A stretch of DNA of 64,000 bases from assembly GCA_039105265.1 (NCBI GenBank), contig JAPFFF010000014.1, forward strand, positions 2,790,001 to 2,854,000, given 5' to 3'. Within the stretch, counting starts at the first letter, position 1, and the number at the start of each line of letters is the position of its first letter. The DNA comes from Tritrichomonas musculus (lineage: Eukaryota > Parabasalia > Tritrichomonadida > Tritrichomonadidae). Below the pieces are notes generated by a model that worked only from the letters and a program-made list of their open reading frames with translations, did no database searches and was not told the DNA's origin. A program made the translations under genes and the position numbers. Below are positions 44,016 to 54,113 of this stretch, piece after piece.

Positions 44016-44846
44016 ATGTCATTCCTAATTTATAAAACTGGGAAACAATTTATTGATGATAATAATGAGATATTTCAAAAGTATCCAATTGAAACATGCT
44101 TTTTCAAGTTAAATGCATTGAATATGCCTGATATGTCAAATGGATTTGCAGTAAAAGTTATTGATGGAGATAATTATGTTATTGCATTACGGTTTAAAGA
44201 ATATCCTATGGTAATTTTCGCGAATAATGATTCACTTCTGAATAATCTTGCCAAAGAACTTTTACAAAACAAATTTTCATTTATGAGAATTCTTGGACCT
44301 GATACTACTGTCAATGCATTTCTAAGTATTTATGAGCAGCTTGCAGGGGGCACCCATAAAATTATTCATTCAATGGATATCATGAAGTGTGATCATATAA
44401 ACGAAAATAATACAGATATATCAATGGTTGAGTTTGCTAATGAACATGATATAAATGAAATTGCTGAAATAGTGAAAAATTTTGAGATTGAAGTTGGTGA
44501 ACCTCAATCTACAATGCAATGCATAATTGAAAATGTCAAAAATACAATTAATGATTTTGTGCTGATAAGATTGGATAACAAAATAGTGTCTTTAGCAAAA
44601 AAAACTAGAGATGATGACAAAACTTGCGCAATTTCAAATGTTTTTACTAGAACAGAATATCGTGGCAAAGGGTTATCCAGAAAAATTATGACTTTCATCA
44701 CAAATTATATATTGCAAAGTGGGAAAATTCCTTATCTTTTTGTTGATAAAAAGAATCCAATTACAAATCACCTTTATGCAAGTATTGGATTTAAATATTT
44801 ACATCCAATAACCGAAATTATGCATATAACAAACAAATCTGAATAA
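44016..44846 (+). CDS. GNAT-family N-acetyltransferase
   Basis: 276 residues from the ATG at 44016. The C-terminal half (about 130-270) is a GNAT domain: a helix-rich entry (EFANEHDINEIAEIVKNFE), a strand reading DFVLIRLDNKIVSLAKK, then the acetyl-CoA binding motif A with TRTEYRGKGLSRKIMTFITN (R-G-K-G-L), and motif B NHLYASIGFKYLHP. The N-terminal 125 residues look like the second GNAT-like half found in FR47/GLYAT-type enzymes. It probably transfers acetyl from acetyl-CoA to an amine; the substrate cannot be told. It is the first host gene after MULE-A and points the same way as the Rab GAP that follows 190 bp later. Confidence 0.85.
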   Translation: MSFLIYKTGKQFIDDNNEIFQKYPIETCFFKLNALNMPDMSNGFAVKVIDGDNYVIALRFKEYPMVIFANNDSLLNNLAKELLQNKFSFMRILGPDTTVNAFLSIYEQLAGGTHKIIHSMDIMKCDHINENNTDISMVEFANEHDINEIAEIVKNFEIEVGEPQSTMQCIIENVKNTINDFVLIRLDNKIVSLAKKTRDDDKTCAISNVFTRTEYRGKGLSRKIMTFITNYILQSGKIPYLFVDKKNPITNHLYASIGFKYLHPITEIMHITNKSE

Positions 44847-45024
44847 TTTATTAAGAAATCTATTTCAATTTTAATATATGAAATATATGATAGCAATTAA
44901 AAAGGTAGAATGAATAAAATGCTATTTTCTTTTGTCCAATTATGCAGGGTTAATAATTTTTTATTTTATAAAATAATTATTTTATCCACTTTTTGATAAT
45001 AATTATCTTTAAAATTTATAAATA

Positions 45025-45030
45025 TCACAC
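45025..45030 (+). promoter_or_regulatory. Initiator-like motif TCACAC
   Basis: Fits TCA-Py-(A/T) 13 bases (A to A) before the Rab GAP ATG. A CCACTTTTTGATAA stretch lies about 30 bases further upstream. Confidence 0.4.
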
Positions 45031-45039
45031 AAAAATAAA

Positions 45040-46110
45040 ATGTTTAGAAATCCCTCAGTTCGAATTGCAGATTTGCTAGAACCTCAAATAATCAGTGGGG
45101 AAATACATTTCAAAAAGATTCATGATCTCGCAAACAAAGGTTTTGATCAGATGACAGCTGAAGATCGAACTCTTGCTTGGCTAGTTTTACTCCATATATA
45201 TCCTCTAATACCAAACCAATGGGGAGATCGCTTTGACCAAGTTGTTGATCCATACTTAAATTATATGGATGAATTTAAATTAAATGATTGGCACCTCCGC
45301 TCCTTCCCCTCACAAATTTCACTTGAAATGATCAATTCTGATCTTGAAGATCCTCAACAAATGGTAACAATTAATATTGATATAATGAGAATGAATCGAT
45401 GTATTCAATTTTTTAAATTTTCAGATGAAGAAGATTGCCCAGAAGGAGTTGATCCTATGTACTTTTATCATATGGAGCATGTCCGACGTATTGAACGTAT
45501 ACTTTATATATTTTCTAAAACAATGCTAGAATTTGGATATATCCAAGGGATGAACGAAATTGCCTTCATTTTTTATTATGTTTACCATTTAACATTACCA
45601 ATCTTTAAGGATAAAATGGAAAATGTTGAATCTTTTGTTTATCAGTCACTAGTATCATTATTTAAATTAACGAATATCGGACACTTATATTTGATTAGCA
45701 AGAACGCGACCAGTGTTATTGAAGCTTTGAAACCTTTCTCTGCAATAATTGAAGAGCAACTTCCCGAACTCTCTCGTTATTTGCAAAGATTAAACATTCA
45801 GCCTGTTTTATACTCATTCCAATGGTTTAGTATTATGTTCACTCAGAAACATGATATACCTGAAGTTTTACCAATTTGGGACTCATTACTTGCGCATCTT
45901 GATTGTTTCCTGGAATATGAATTTTATATTGGCTTGGCCCACTTAGCTGTTATCAATAATCGATTATTAAAGCTTGATTATGGAGATGCATTAACACTTT
46001 TACAAGGGAAATGCTCAACTCCTGGGCTCGAGATTTTACGAATTTGTCGAAAATATTGGATTAAAACACATGGAGTATTAGCAAGACTCGCTGATCAGTT
46101 CAAAGTGTAA
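45040..46110 (+). CDS. TBC-domain Rab GTPase-activating protein (TBC1D13-like)
   Basis: A 356-residue protein consisting of little besides a TBC domain (about 15-345). The two catalytic fingers are present: the arginine finger I111-x-x-D114-x-x-R117 (INIDIMR) and the glutamine finger Y167-I-Q169-G (YIQGMNEI). YIQGMNEI followed by FIFYYVYHL, together with LNIQPVLYSFQWFSIMFTQ and LPIWDSLLAH, match TBC1D13 of animals (YVQGMNEI, NIKPQFFAFRWLTLLLSQ, IRIWDSLF). TBC1D13 acts on Rab35 in endocytic recycling; the substrate in this organism is unknown. It stimulates GTP hydrolysis on a Rab with both dual-finger residues intact, so activity is expected. It converges with the talin-like gene. Confidence 0.93.
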   Translation: MFRNPSVRIADLLEPQIISGEIHFKKIHDLANKGFDQMTAEDRTLAWLVLLHIYPLIPNQWGDRFDQVVDPYLNYMDEFKLNDWHLRSFPSQISLEMINSDLEDPQQMVTINIDIMRMNRCIQFFKFSDEEDCPEGVDPMYFYHMEHVRRIERILYIFSKTMLEFGYIQGMNEIAFIFYYVYHLTLPIFKDKMENVESFVYQSLVSLFKLTNIGHLYLISKNATSVIEALKPFSAIIEEQLPELSRYLQRLNIQPVLYSFQWFSIMFTQKHDIPEVLPIWDSLLAHLDCFLEYEFYIGLAHLAVINNRLLKLDYGDALTLLQGKCSTPGLEILRICRKYWIKTHGVLARLADQFKV

Positions 46111-46289
46111 TCATTTCTTTTGTTATAGAAATATATTACTTGCTTTGTTGTTTTGTTTTGTTTGTAAAGTAAAATAAAAGATGACTCATTTGTACTTTTT
46201 TTTTTTTGATGTTTGAAAATTTTGATAGAATAATAATAAAAAATACAGGAAAATTAAAGGAAAAAAAAATTTACTCTTTGCTCTTATTA

Positions 46290-49200
46290 TTACTCAGTGT
46301 TCGTATTTAAGGAGAACCTCTTTAGAACTGATGCAAGTCTCTTTAAGACATCTGTTGAAGCAGCTACGTCTGGAATCCTGATTTGTACAGGTGTTTGAGA
46401 TGATGTAATAGCTCTTGAAAGGAGTGCAGCTGAAGCCTGGGAATCAGAAAGAGGATTAGCCTTAACCAAAGAATCAGGACTAATCTCGATGGTAGAAAAC
46501 TCAACGAATTGGGACATATCTTGCGAATCAGTAACAACTTTATTGATTCTAGAAATTAATTCTTGTGTTTTTGCATTTCTTTGATTTGGATCCATATTAT
46601 CACGAAGAACAACAGTTAATAATTTACCAAGTTCAGCCAAATCAGCACGTAATAAATTGGCTTTTTGATAATCTTTTGTTAATGATACAGCCATCATTGA
46701 AAACACTCTATACGAATCGGATATTGATTGCACTTCATCATCAGTGAATTTATTATCTTTGACGTTCTTTAAACTTGTTTCGATACGTTGACCGCTGTCT
46801 TGGAGAACCATAGAACGATGCTTAGGATTAACAGAATCGAGTGCAATAAGCGATTGCGTTGTTCTTGTATCTTCAGATGAATTGAATAAGCTGATTAAAA
46901 CATTATCAACTGGAGATGTAGTACTTAAAATATCAGTCATATTCTGATTTTCTTGGAAGATTTGAGCTACATGGGTAAGGCAGTCAATAAGATCCTTGTA
47001 AATAATACCAAGGAAATTTGCTAATGATGGATCCCGAGCGGCTTCTATAAAGATTGTATAAAACGCAGATGATATATATGAAAGTTCTTGAGCAAGTGAA
47101 GAATATTTGCCATATCCAATATTCCAAAGTGTAAGGGATGCTTCTCTTGCAATTTGGTAAACATAACCAGCTTCTGGAATTGTTGAAGGTGTTTGCGGAA
47201 TAGTAAGAAGCCGTGGAGATCTAACACGGCAAAAGACAGCAACTGATGATGACATAAAGTGAGTGTAATTGTAAAGTTCAAGGATACAGTTTGAAATGCT
47301 TTGTATCTCAACCTTTGCAACATGAGGTTGTGAAAGAAGAGCATTTTGAGCTTCTTCATTGTTTTGAAGTGTATTCAATATTGGTAATAAGGCTTCCGAA
47401 AGTGCATATGCAACAACTGGATCATATGTATCAACAACAGGAAGGGTGTTAAGAATTGGTTGAAGTAATTCGCATCCAATACCAGCATTACAGAGTGCTT
47501 TGGAAATTGATATTGAACTAAAGAATAGAAGCATAGCAATTGTTTCATTGAGGTAAAGCATTGAACGAGCTAATGGAAGGATATCACTCGAATCTTCAAA
47601 AACAAGGGTTGAAAGTGGATATATTAGACGACGAGTAATTTGGAAAACAGGTCTTAAAACATCACCAAGGGCTTCATCAACTTGCTCTGCCATTTCAGCA
47701 AAATCAATTCCCTTCCATTTGCCTCTTGCATTGTGCAAAAGCAGAGAACGAACGTAATTAAGCGTAACAAATGAATCTAATGCTGAAAGTTCGCTTTGGA
47801 AGACATAAGCAATACAACGGCTGACTGTTGAAATTGTATCTTCCGTAGTGTCAGTAGATCCTTGAAGTTGCCATCCAAGAACACTTTGAGTGAGAAGATC
47901 TTCTGGAAGACAGCTTTGCACCCATGCAGTTGTATCTGCGACTGGTGAGATTGATTCATTTGTAATAATTGTACGAAGTAAAGAACAGCCAGACTCGATG
48001 ATATTTTCGTTCACTGTAGATGTTGGGCTTGGCTCGTACCTGAATCCAGATTCATTTGTGTAAAAGCTTGAAAAATCGTTATAAGTGCTCTCTGTTTCAC
48101 CAAAAATGGTATATTCAGATGGATCACTGGTAACAATGGTTTGCGGTGAAGGCGGTTCAATACGATTGAGTGAATCAGTATTTCCTAATACTTCCAATTC
48201 ATCAATCTTGAATTCAGCATTAGCAAGATTTGAATTGACATCAGATCTAGATAAAATATCAGAAAGTCCAGTGTTTGTGGTCTTTAAAAATTCACGATCA
48301 CCAGAAATATTCTTATTAAGATCTTTCTGGGCTAAAATTGCTTGTTGTTTAATGAAGTTAACAAGAGAAGTGAAATAATCAATAACTGTATATGAGTTAG
48401 TAGTGCGAACTTCCCACCTAACAACTTTCCTATCTGAAGGAGATGGGAAGAAATTAAATTCGATATTTGTATTGTTGGATGGTTTCCATTTTTTAACATA
48501 ATTAAGACGAATGGTATAAACATCTCTTTCTGTTCCTTTTTCTAATAAGTGGATATATTCCTCACTAAAACTAAGCGTATAATCATCTTCTGGTTGGTCT
48601 GACAATGGGATTTGGCATCTAACTGGAAACATCAATGCGCCAAAGAACTTATTTTGTAAACAAATTTCTAAGAATGTTTTTTTAAGCACAATAACTTCTT
48701 GGTCTTGATATTCTTTAACTATTTCAATGATTTCATGCTTCCTCTTTTTGATCTTCTTATCAGCAAGCATCCATTTTGGAAAATGCGTATTTTCATATTT
48801 GGTTGGGGGAGAATCATCAGCTGTACTTCCATCTTCCTTCTTTTTCTTTTTCTCTTTTTTTTCTTTCTTCTTATCTTCTTTTGCTTGAGCTTTTTTCTCT
48901 TTCTTTTCTTTCTTAAGAAGAACTTTTGTCTGTTCATAAGTTCCATATTCAATGGTTAATGATATTGCGACAAGCTTTTCCCATTGGTAATACTGGTATG
49001 CAAAATCCATTGCAAATACAATATTACGAGCATGGGAATAGTTAAAGTGAATATCGGATTCTTCATTTAATGTATTCTTAGCTTGTATCCAGAAACGTCG
49101 AAGTAACCAAACATCTTGAAGAGTTGGATCATACTCGATAATTGATTTTGTTTGTTGGATTGGGTCATTGAGGTTGTGAATATTAGGATAAAGAGCATAT

Positions 49201-49619
49201 GCAATTTCGTGCTTTAAGTGGAAAAAGTCTTTGCAAACAGCAGAAATAATATCAACAGAAGGCGTTTTACATGGATATTCACGAATACTTACTCGACCAT
49301 CAGCACAGTGAATTTTTAATAGGAGAGTTTTTGGGTGAATCAGAATTATGGTCGTAATATTCTTTAATTTTTGCGCAATAAGAGATAAATTTTTGTCATC
49401 TTCAAGGATGCGGTAATTAAAACGAGTTTTTTTCGCATCAAGTGGTATTTTTAAAACAAGGCATGATCCTTCAGGAATTTCCATTTGGTGAGAATAGTGT
49501 AAAAAGTTTTTAATCTCAGATCCTTTTGAAGTTGATGGGATTGTTGTAGACACAGGAACAACAGTAGAACCAATAACGCTTGCTTCGATTTTGAGAGGAA
49601 TTGTTGCTTGGTTTTGCAT
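46290..49619 (-). CDS. Talin-like FERM protein with short rod
   Basis: An 1109-residue protein. Residues 1-426 follow the talin head: a diverged F0 (1-98); F1 (99-175) with LKIHCADGRVSIREYPCKTP and TPSVDIISAVC matching talin LKIRMLDGTVKTIM and TVTDMLMTIC, and ending in LLRRFW (talin LLRRKF); F2 (about 180-320) interrupted by a 35-residue Lys/Glu-rich insert at 236-261; and F3 (325-426) with FGALMFPVRCQI and TIRLNYVKKW (talin YGVSFFLVKEKM, LTNIKRWA). The rest (427-1109) is helical, probably rod-type bundles. It is far shorter than animal talin (about 2500), and no I/LWEQ actin-binding end is recognised. Talins link membrane receptors to actin; here it may serve adhesion or amoeboid movement, which is inferred. 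The start is the first ATG, directly after a poly-T tract. Confidence 0.85.
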   Translation of the reverse strand: MQNQATIPLKIEASVIGSTVVPVSTTIPSTSKGSEIKNFLHYSHQMEIPEGSCLVLKIPLDAKKTRFNYRILEDDKNLSLIAQKLKNITTIILIHPKTLLLKIHCADGRVSIREYPCKTPSVDIISAVCKDFFHLKHEIAYALYPNIHNLNDPIQQTKSIIEYDPTLQDVWLLRRFWIQAKNTLNEESDIHFNYSHARNIVFAMDFAYQYYQWEKLVAISLTIEYGTYEQTKVLLKKEKKEKKAQAKEDKKKEKKEKKKKKEDGSTADDSPPTKYENTHFPKWMLADKKIKKRKHEIIEIVKEYQDQEVIVLKKTFLEICLQNKFFGALMFPVRCQIPLSDQPEDDYTLSFSEEYIHLLEKGTERDVYTIRLNYVKKWKPSNNTNIEFNFFPSPSDRKVVRWEVRTTNSYTVIDYFTSLVNFIKQQAILAQKDLNKNISGDREFLKTTNTGLSDILSRSDVNSNLANAEFKIDELEVLGNTDSLNRIEPPSPQTIVTSDPSEYTIFGETESTYNDFSSFYTNESGFRYEPSPTSTVNENIIESGCSLLRTIITNESISPVADTTAWVQSCLPEDLLTQSVLGWQLQGSTDTTEDTISTVSRCIAYVFQSELSALDSFVTLNYVRSLLLHNARGKWKGIDFAEMAEQVDEALGDVLRPVFQITRRLIYPLSTLVFEDSSDILPLARSMLYLNETIAMLLFFSSISISKALCNAGIGCELLQPILNTLPVVDTYDPVVAYALSEALLPILNTLQNNEEAQNALLSQPHVAKVEIQSISNCILELYNYTHFMSSSVAVFCRVRSPRLLTIPQTPSTIPEAGYVYQIAREASLTLWNIGYGKYSSLAQELSYISSAFYTIFIEAARDPSLANFLGIIYKDLIDCLTHVAQIFQENQNMTDILSTTSPVDNVLISLFNSSEDTRTTQSLIALDSVNPKHRSMVLQDSGQRIETSLKNVKDNKFTDDEVQSISDSYRVFSMMAVSLTKDYQKANLLRADLAELGKLLTVVLRDNMDPNQRNAKTQELISRINKVVTDSQDMSQFVEFSTIEISPDSLVKANPLSDSQASAALLSRAITSSQTPVQIRIPDVAASTDVLKRLASVLKRFSLNTNTE

Positions 49620-49912
49620 GAAAAAAGATTAAGAAAAAATATAAAAAATTGATTTTTTTTCTTAACTATCAATTGTATAAAATTTAACAATAGAAAATAA
49701 TTTTTGAATGAATCACACAAATTTTATGCACAAATCAAAGTAATAAAACTTAAAAATTCATTGTCAAAATACCATTATGGATGATAGTACTATTATTTTC
49801 ACATGGGAATTAATCAAAATTTAAAAAATAAACAATTATAAAATTTTTCATTTTTTTTCATTTCATATAAATATGATAAAAGAGAAATAGACTCAATCCA
49901 TTTATATTTTAT
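49620..49912. other. Upstream region of the talin-like gene
   Basis: AT-rich with no gene. CATTTATATTTTAT at 49899-49912 is the left copy of a 14-bp direct repeat bracketing the adjacent element. Confidence 0.5.
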
Positions 49913-51148
49913 TTGTTTTAACCAGGGAGGGTTACCGTTACTAATCGGTAAACATTTAAACGTTCTCTACCGTACCGGTATTACCTTTAAAACTGCCAGT
50001 ATATGGTAATACCAGTACACTTACCGATTTACCGGGAGAAATGTTACCGGAAATGAAGTGAAACTTTCAGTAAAACATCGGTATTTATTTTTTGATGAAA
50101 TTATAACATACTTTTCAAACAATCATTCTAAATTAAATATGTTTGATGCTTGTCATAATGTCAAATTAGAATACCAGTTTAATTATATAATTTTAATTTA
50201 TTTCATTATATAAATTCTATTTTATATTTAATTATCTTAAGCCTAGACTTGTTATTTTGAGAATCGATATCAAAAACGTCACTTTTTTGCATCTGATACT
50301 CGATTATCAGTTTACAAATCTGATATCGAGATTATCGATTATCAAGATATCAGGTATGAAATGTGATATAAAAATAATTGTAAACTTGATATCAATTACC
50401 GAGATCTCGAGATCTCAAACTGATTTATTTTTTTTTATAATTGGTATTTGTGATTTTATAATATTTAAAAATAAATAATATAATGTATTGATGTTTATTT
50501 TAAGATTAAAATCAAAAAATACATTCTTTTTTATGAAATATTTGAGATTAAATTACGATCATATATTTATCAAAAAGTTTAATTGAAAATTCTGATATCA
50601 AAAGCTGAGAAAAAAAATTCTCGATCTCTGAAATCGATCTCGAGAATCGGAGAATAAAATGCCTAAATGTGCTTGCAAATCATTGAATTTGCTGCAACTA
50701 ACATGAAAATTGAATATATCAATCAATTTTGTGTGACACAAAATATATTAATCCCCATACGGTTTTATTTAAACCGTACGGTTTTATTTCAAATAGCTGT
50801 TCCTACTACTTTTTTGCCACAAATGGCACTTTTCATTGCCATAGAGAACTTTTGGTTTTCCATTTCAATCAAACTTTTTGAATTGTTAAATGTCATAGCT
50901 TAAAATTTTAACTCAAAATTATAATTATTATATCAATATGGAATTACTGGTAATTACCAGTAATCATAAAAAAATACATTTTACTACTTTTATGAAAAAA
51001 ATCGGTATTAAATTTTTACTGGCGGTTATTTTAAACGTATTTACCGGTACATACTTAATACTCCAAAAAAAATACCAGTATTTACTGCTTACCAGTAACA
51101 TTCCGGTAAACGGTAAAAACTGATCTCGGTAGCCATCCCTGGTTTTAA
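49913..51148. mobile_element. CAGGG-ended element rich in TACCGGTA motifs
   Basis: The left end has AACCAGGGAGGGTTACCG and the right end, reversed, AACCAGGGATGGCTACCG, forming an imperfect terminal inverted repeat of about 20 bp. CATTTATATTTTAT occurs directly next to both sides (49899-49912 and 51149-51162), which looks like a 14-bp target duplication. Inside, both flanks are dense in TACCGGTA/TACCAGTA-type motifs (49960-50060 and 50940-51110). The middle (about 50250-50660) holds GAGAATCGATATC-type palindromic motifs that may be a second, inserted element. No transposase. A fragment of its right end lies at 30130-30199. Confidence 0.7.
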
Positions 51149-52052
51149 CATTTATATTTTATCTGAATATGCTAAATGAGATAATTTACGAGTTTTTTTA
51201 AAAACAATATTATTTTTCATAATAAATATATATTATATATTTAAAAATTAATATATTTATAATTTTAATTTTTATTTTTAATTTATATTAATCATTTACT
51301 TTATTTTTACCTATATATATATAAAAATATATGATATTATATTTTGTGAAAAAATTGAAATTCTTTTGTTAGAATTTGAAATGCTAATTTAATTTATTTG
51401 AATTGAAAAAGCAATAGAATAAATGCAAATAAGTTATTTATATATATAATTTACTAATATTATCTGTAAAAAATAGAAAAACTTAAACGCTTTATTTTGA
51501 AAATTTTAAATAACAATTCAATTTAAAATAATTATTTCTAGTATTTTCAAATTATAATTATTCAATTATTTCCTAAGATAAGGATATAATATTATGATTT
51601 ATTTATTTTTTACACAATTAACTACTATTTAATATAATATGTATAATATATTTAAGTTATTTTTGATAATCAGTGCAATATAATTACTATTTATTTTGAA
51701 TTGAATTATTTGAGAATATTTCACGCTATAGGCGAAATTTAAATTTGGGCATTTTGGACTATGTTCAATATCAATATTTGTTTATTCTTGATATATCTCA
51801 ATTAAAAACCGAAAAAATGCTTTTTTAGCATTTATTCAATTCAAAAAAGATTACAATACCATTAATTCGAAAAATTGATTTATAATAAAAACCTAATTAT
51901 TTTTTTATATATTGATATATAAAAATAATTATGATATATTGAATATTAACATTCTAAAATAATATAGAAATATTTACTACGTAATGAAAAATAACTATTT
52001 TTTTTAAAAGTGTAATTTTATAATGAAATATTTGGCAATGGAATCCGATATA
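51149..52052. other. AT-rich spacer before MULE-B
   Basis: No gene and very high A+T. The last 34 bp (52019-52052) show weak similarity, in inverted form, to 60948-60985, so the old end of MULE-B could lie slightly further out than given. Confidence 0.5.
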
Positions 52053-52198
52053 TAGAAAATCCGAGTCTAAAATTGAGAGGAAGGAATGATCGTAAATTAA
52101 CTTTTTGATAAAAATAAACGAATCTTTAAAAATCAATAAAGAACCATCGAGAGATGAACGCCATCAAAACCCTCTATAAATAACCATTGATAAAATAA

Positions 52199-54113
52199 GT
52201 ACAACACCGAATTTACATCTCCAAGGAAGCGCATCCGCAAGAGACCGACGCCCAAAAAAGTACAACATCGAATTTACATCTCCAAGGAAGTGCATCCGCA
52301 AGAGACCGACGCCCAAAAAAGTACAACATCGAATTTACATCTCCAAGGAAGCGCATCCGCAAGAGACCGACGCCCAAAAAAGTACAACATCGAATTTACA
52401 TCTCCAAGGAAGCGCATCCGCAAGAGACCGACGCCCAAAAAAGTACAACATCGAATTTACATCTCCAAGGAAGTGCATCCGCAAGAGACCGACGCCCAAA
52501 AAAGTACAACATCGAATTTACATCTCCAAGGAAGTGCATCCGCAAGAGACCGACGCCCAAAAAAGTACAACATCGAATTTACATCTCCAAGGAAGCGCAT
52601 CCGCAAGAGACCGACGCCCAAAAAAGTACAACATCGAATTTACATCTCCAAGGAAGTGCATCCGCAAGAGACCGACGCCCAAAAAAGTACAACATCGAAT
52701 TTACATCTCCAAGGAAGCGCATCCGCAAGAGACCGACGCCCAAAAAAGTACAACATCGAATTTACATCTCCAAGGAAGTGCATCCGCAAGAGACCGACGC
52801 CCAAAAAAGTACAACATCGAATTTACATCTCCAAGGAAGTGCATCCGCAAGAGACCGACGCCCAAAAAAGTACAACATCGAATTTACATCTCCAAGGAAG
52901 TGCATCCGCAAGAGACCGACGCCCAAAAAAGTACAACATCGAATTTACATCTCCAAGGAAGCGCATCCGCAAGAGACCGACGCCCAAAAAAGTACAACAT
53001 CGAATTTACATCTCCAAGGAAGTGCATCCGCAAGAGACCGACGCCCAAAAAAGTACAACATCGAATTTACATCTCCAAGGAAGTGCATCCGCAAGAGACC
53101 GACGCCCAAAAAAGTACAACATCGAATTTACATCTCCAAGGAAGCGCATCCGCAAGAGACCGACGCCCAAAAAAGTACAACATCGAATTTACATCTCCAA
53201 GGAAGTGCATCCGCAAGAGACCGACGCCCAAAAAAGTACAACATCGAATTTACATCTCCAAGGAAGCGCATCCGCAAGAGACCGACGCCCAAAAAAGTAC
53301 AACATCGAATTTACATCTCCAAGGAAGTGCATCCGCAAGAGACCGACGCCCAAAAAAGTACAACATCGAATTTACATCTCCAAGGAAGTGCATCCGCAAG
53401 AGACCGACGCCCAAAAAAGTACAACATCGAATTTACATCTCCAAGGAAGCGCATCCGCAAGAGACCGACGCCCAAAAAAGTACAACATCGAATTTACATC
53501 TCCAAGGAAGTGCATCCGCAAGAGACCGACGCCCAAAAAAGTACAACATCGAATTTACATCTCCAAGGAAGTGCATCCGCAAGAGACCGACGCCCAAAAA
53601 AGTACAACATCGAATTTACATCTCCAAGGAAGTGCATCCGCAAGAGACCGACGCCCAAAAAAGTACAACATCGAATTTACATCTCCAAGGAAGCGCATCC
53701 GCAAGAGACCGACGCCCAAAAAAGTACAACATCGAATTTACATCTCCAAGGAAGTGCATCCGCAAGAGACCGACGCCCAAAAAAGTACAACATCGAATTT
53801 ACATCTCCAAGGAAGTGCATCCGCAAGAGACCGACGCCCAAAAAAGTACAACATCGAATTTACATCTCCAAGGAAGCGCATCCGCAAGAGACCGACGCCC
53901 AAAAAAGTACAACATCGAATTTACATCTCCAAGGAAGCGCATCCGCAAGAGACCGACGCCCAAAAAAGTACAACATCGAATTTACATCTCCAAGGAAGCG
54001 CATCCGCAAGAGACCGACGCCCAAAAAAGTACAACATCGAATTTACATCTCCAAGGAAGCGCATCCGCAAGAGACCGACGCCCAAAAAAGTATAACATCG
54101 AATTTACATCTCC
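52199..54113 (+). repeat. 61-bp tandem array, about 31 copies (MULE-B left)
   Basis: The unit contains TACAACATCGAATTTACATC, CTCCAAGGAAG(C/T)GCATCCGC and AAGAGACCGACGCCCAAAAA. Almost the only variation is C/T in GCGCATCC versus GTGCATCC. The first unit has CACCGAATT instead of CATCGAATT, and the last has TATAACATC instead of TACAACATC; both private variants recur in the right arm. Since 61 is not divisible by three, the three frames rotate and long meaningless ORFs result. Confidence 0.97.
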
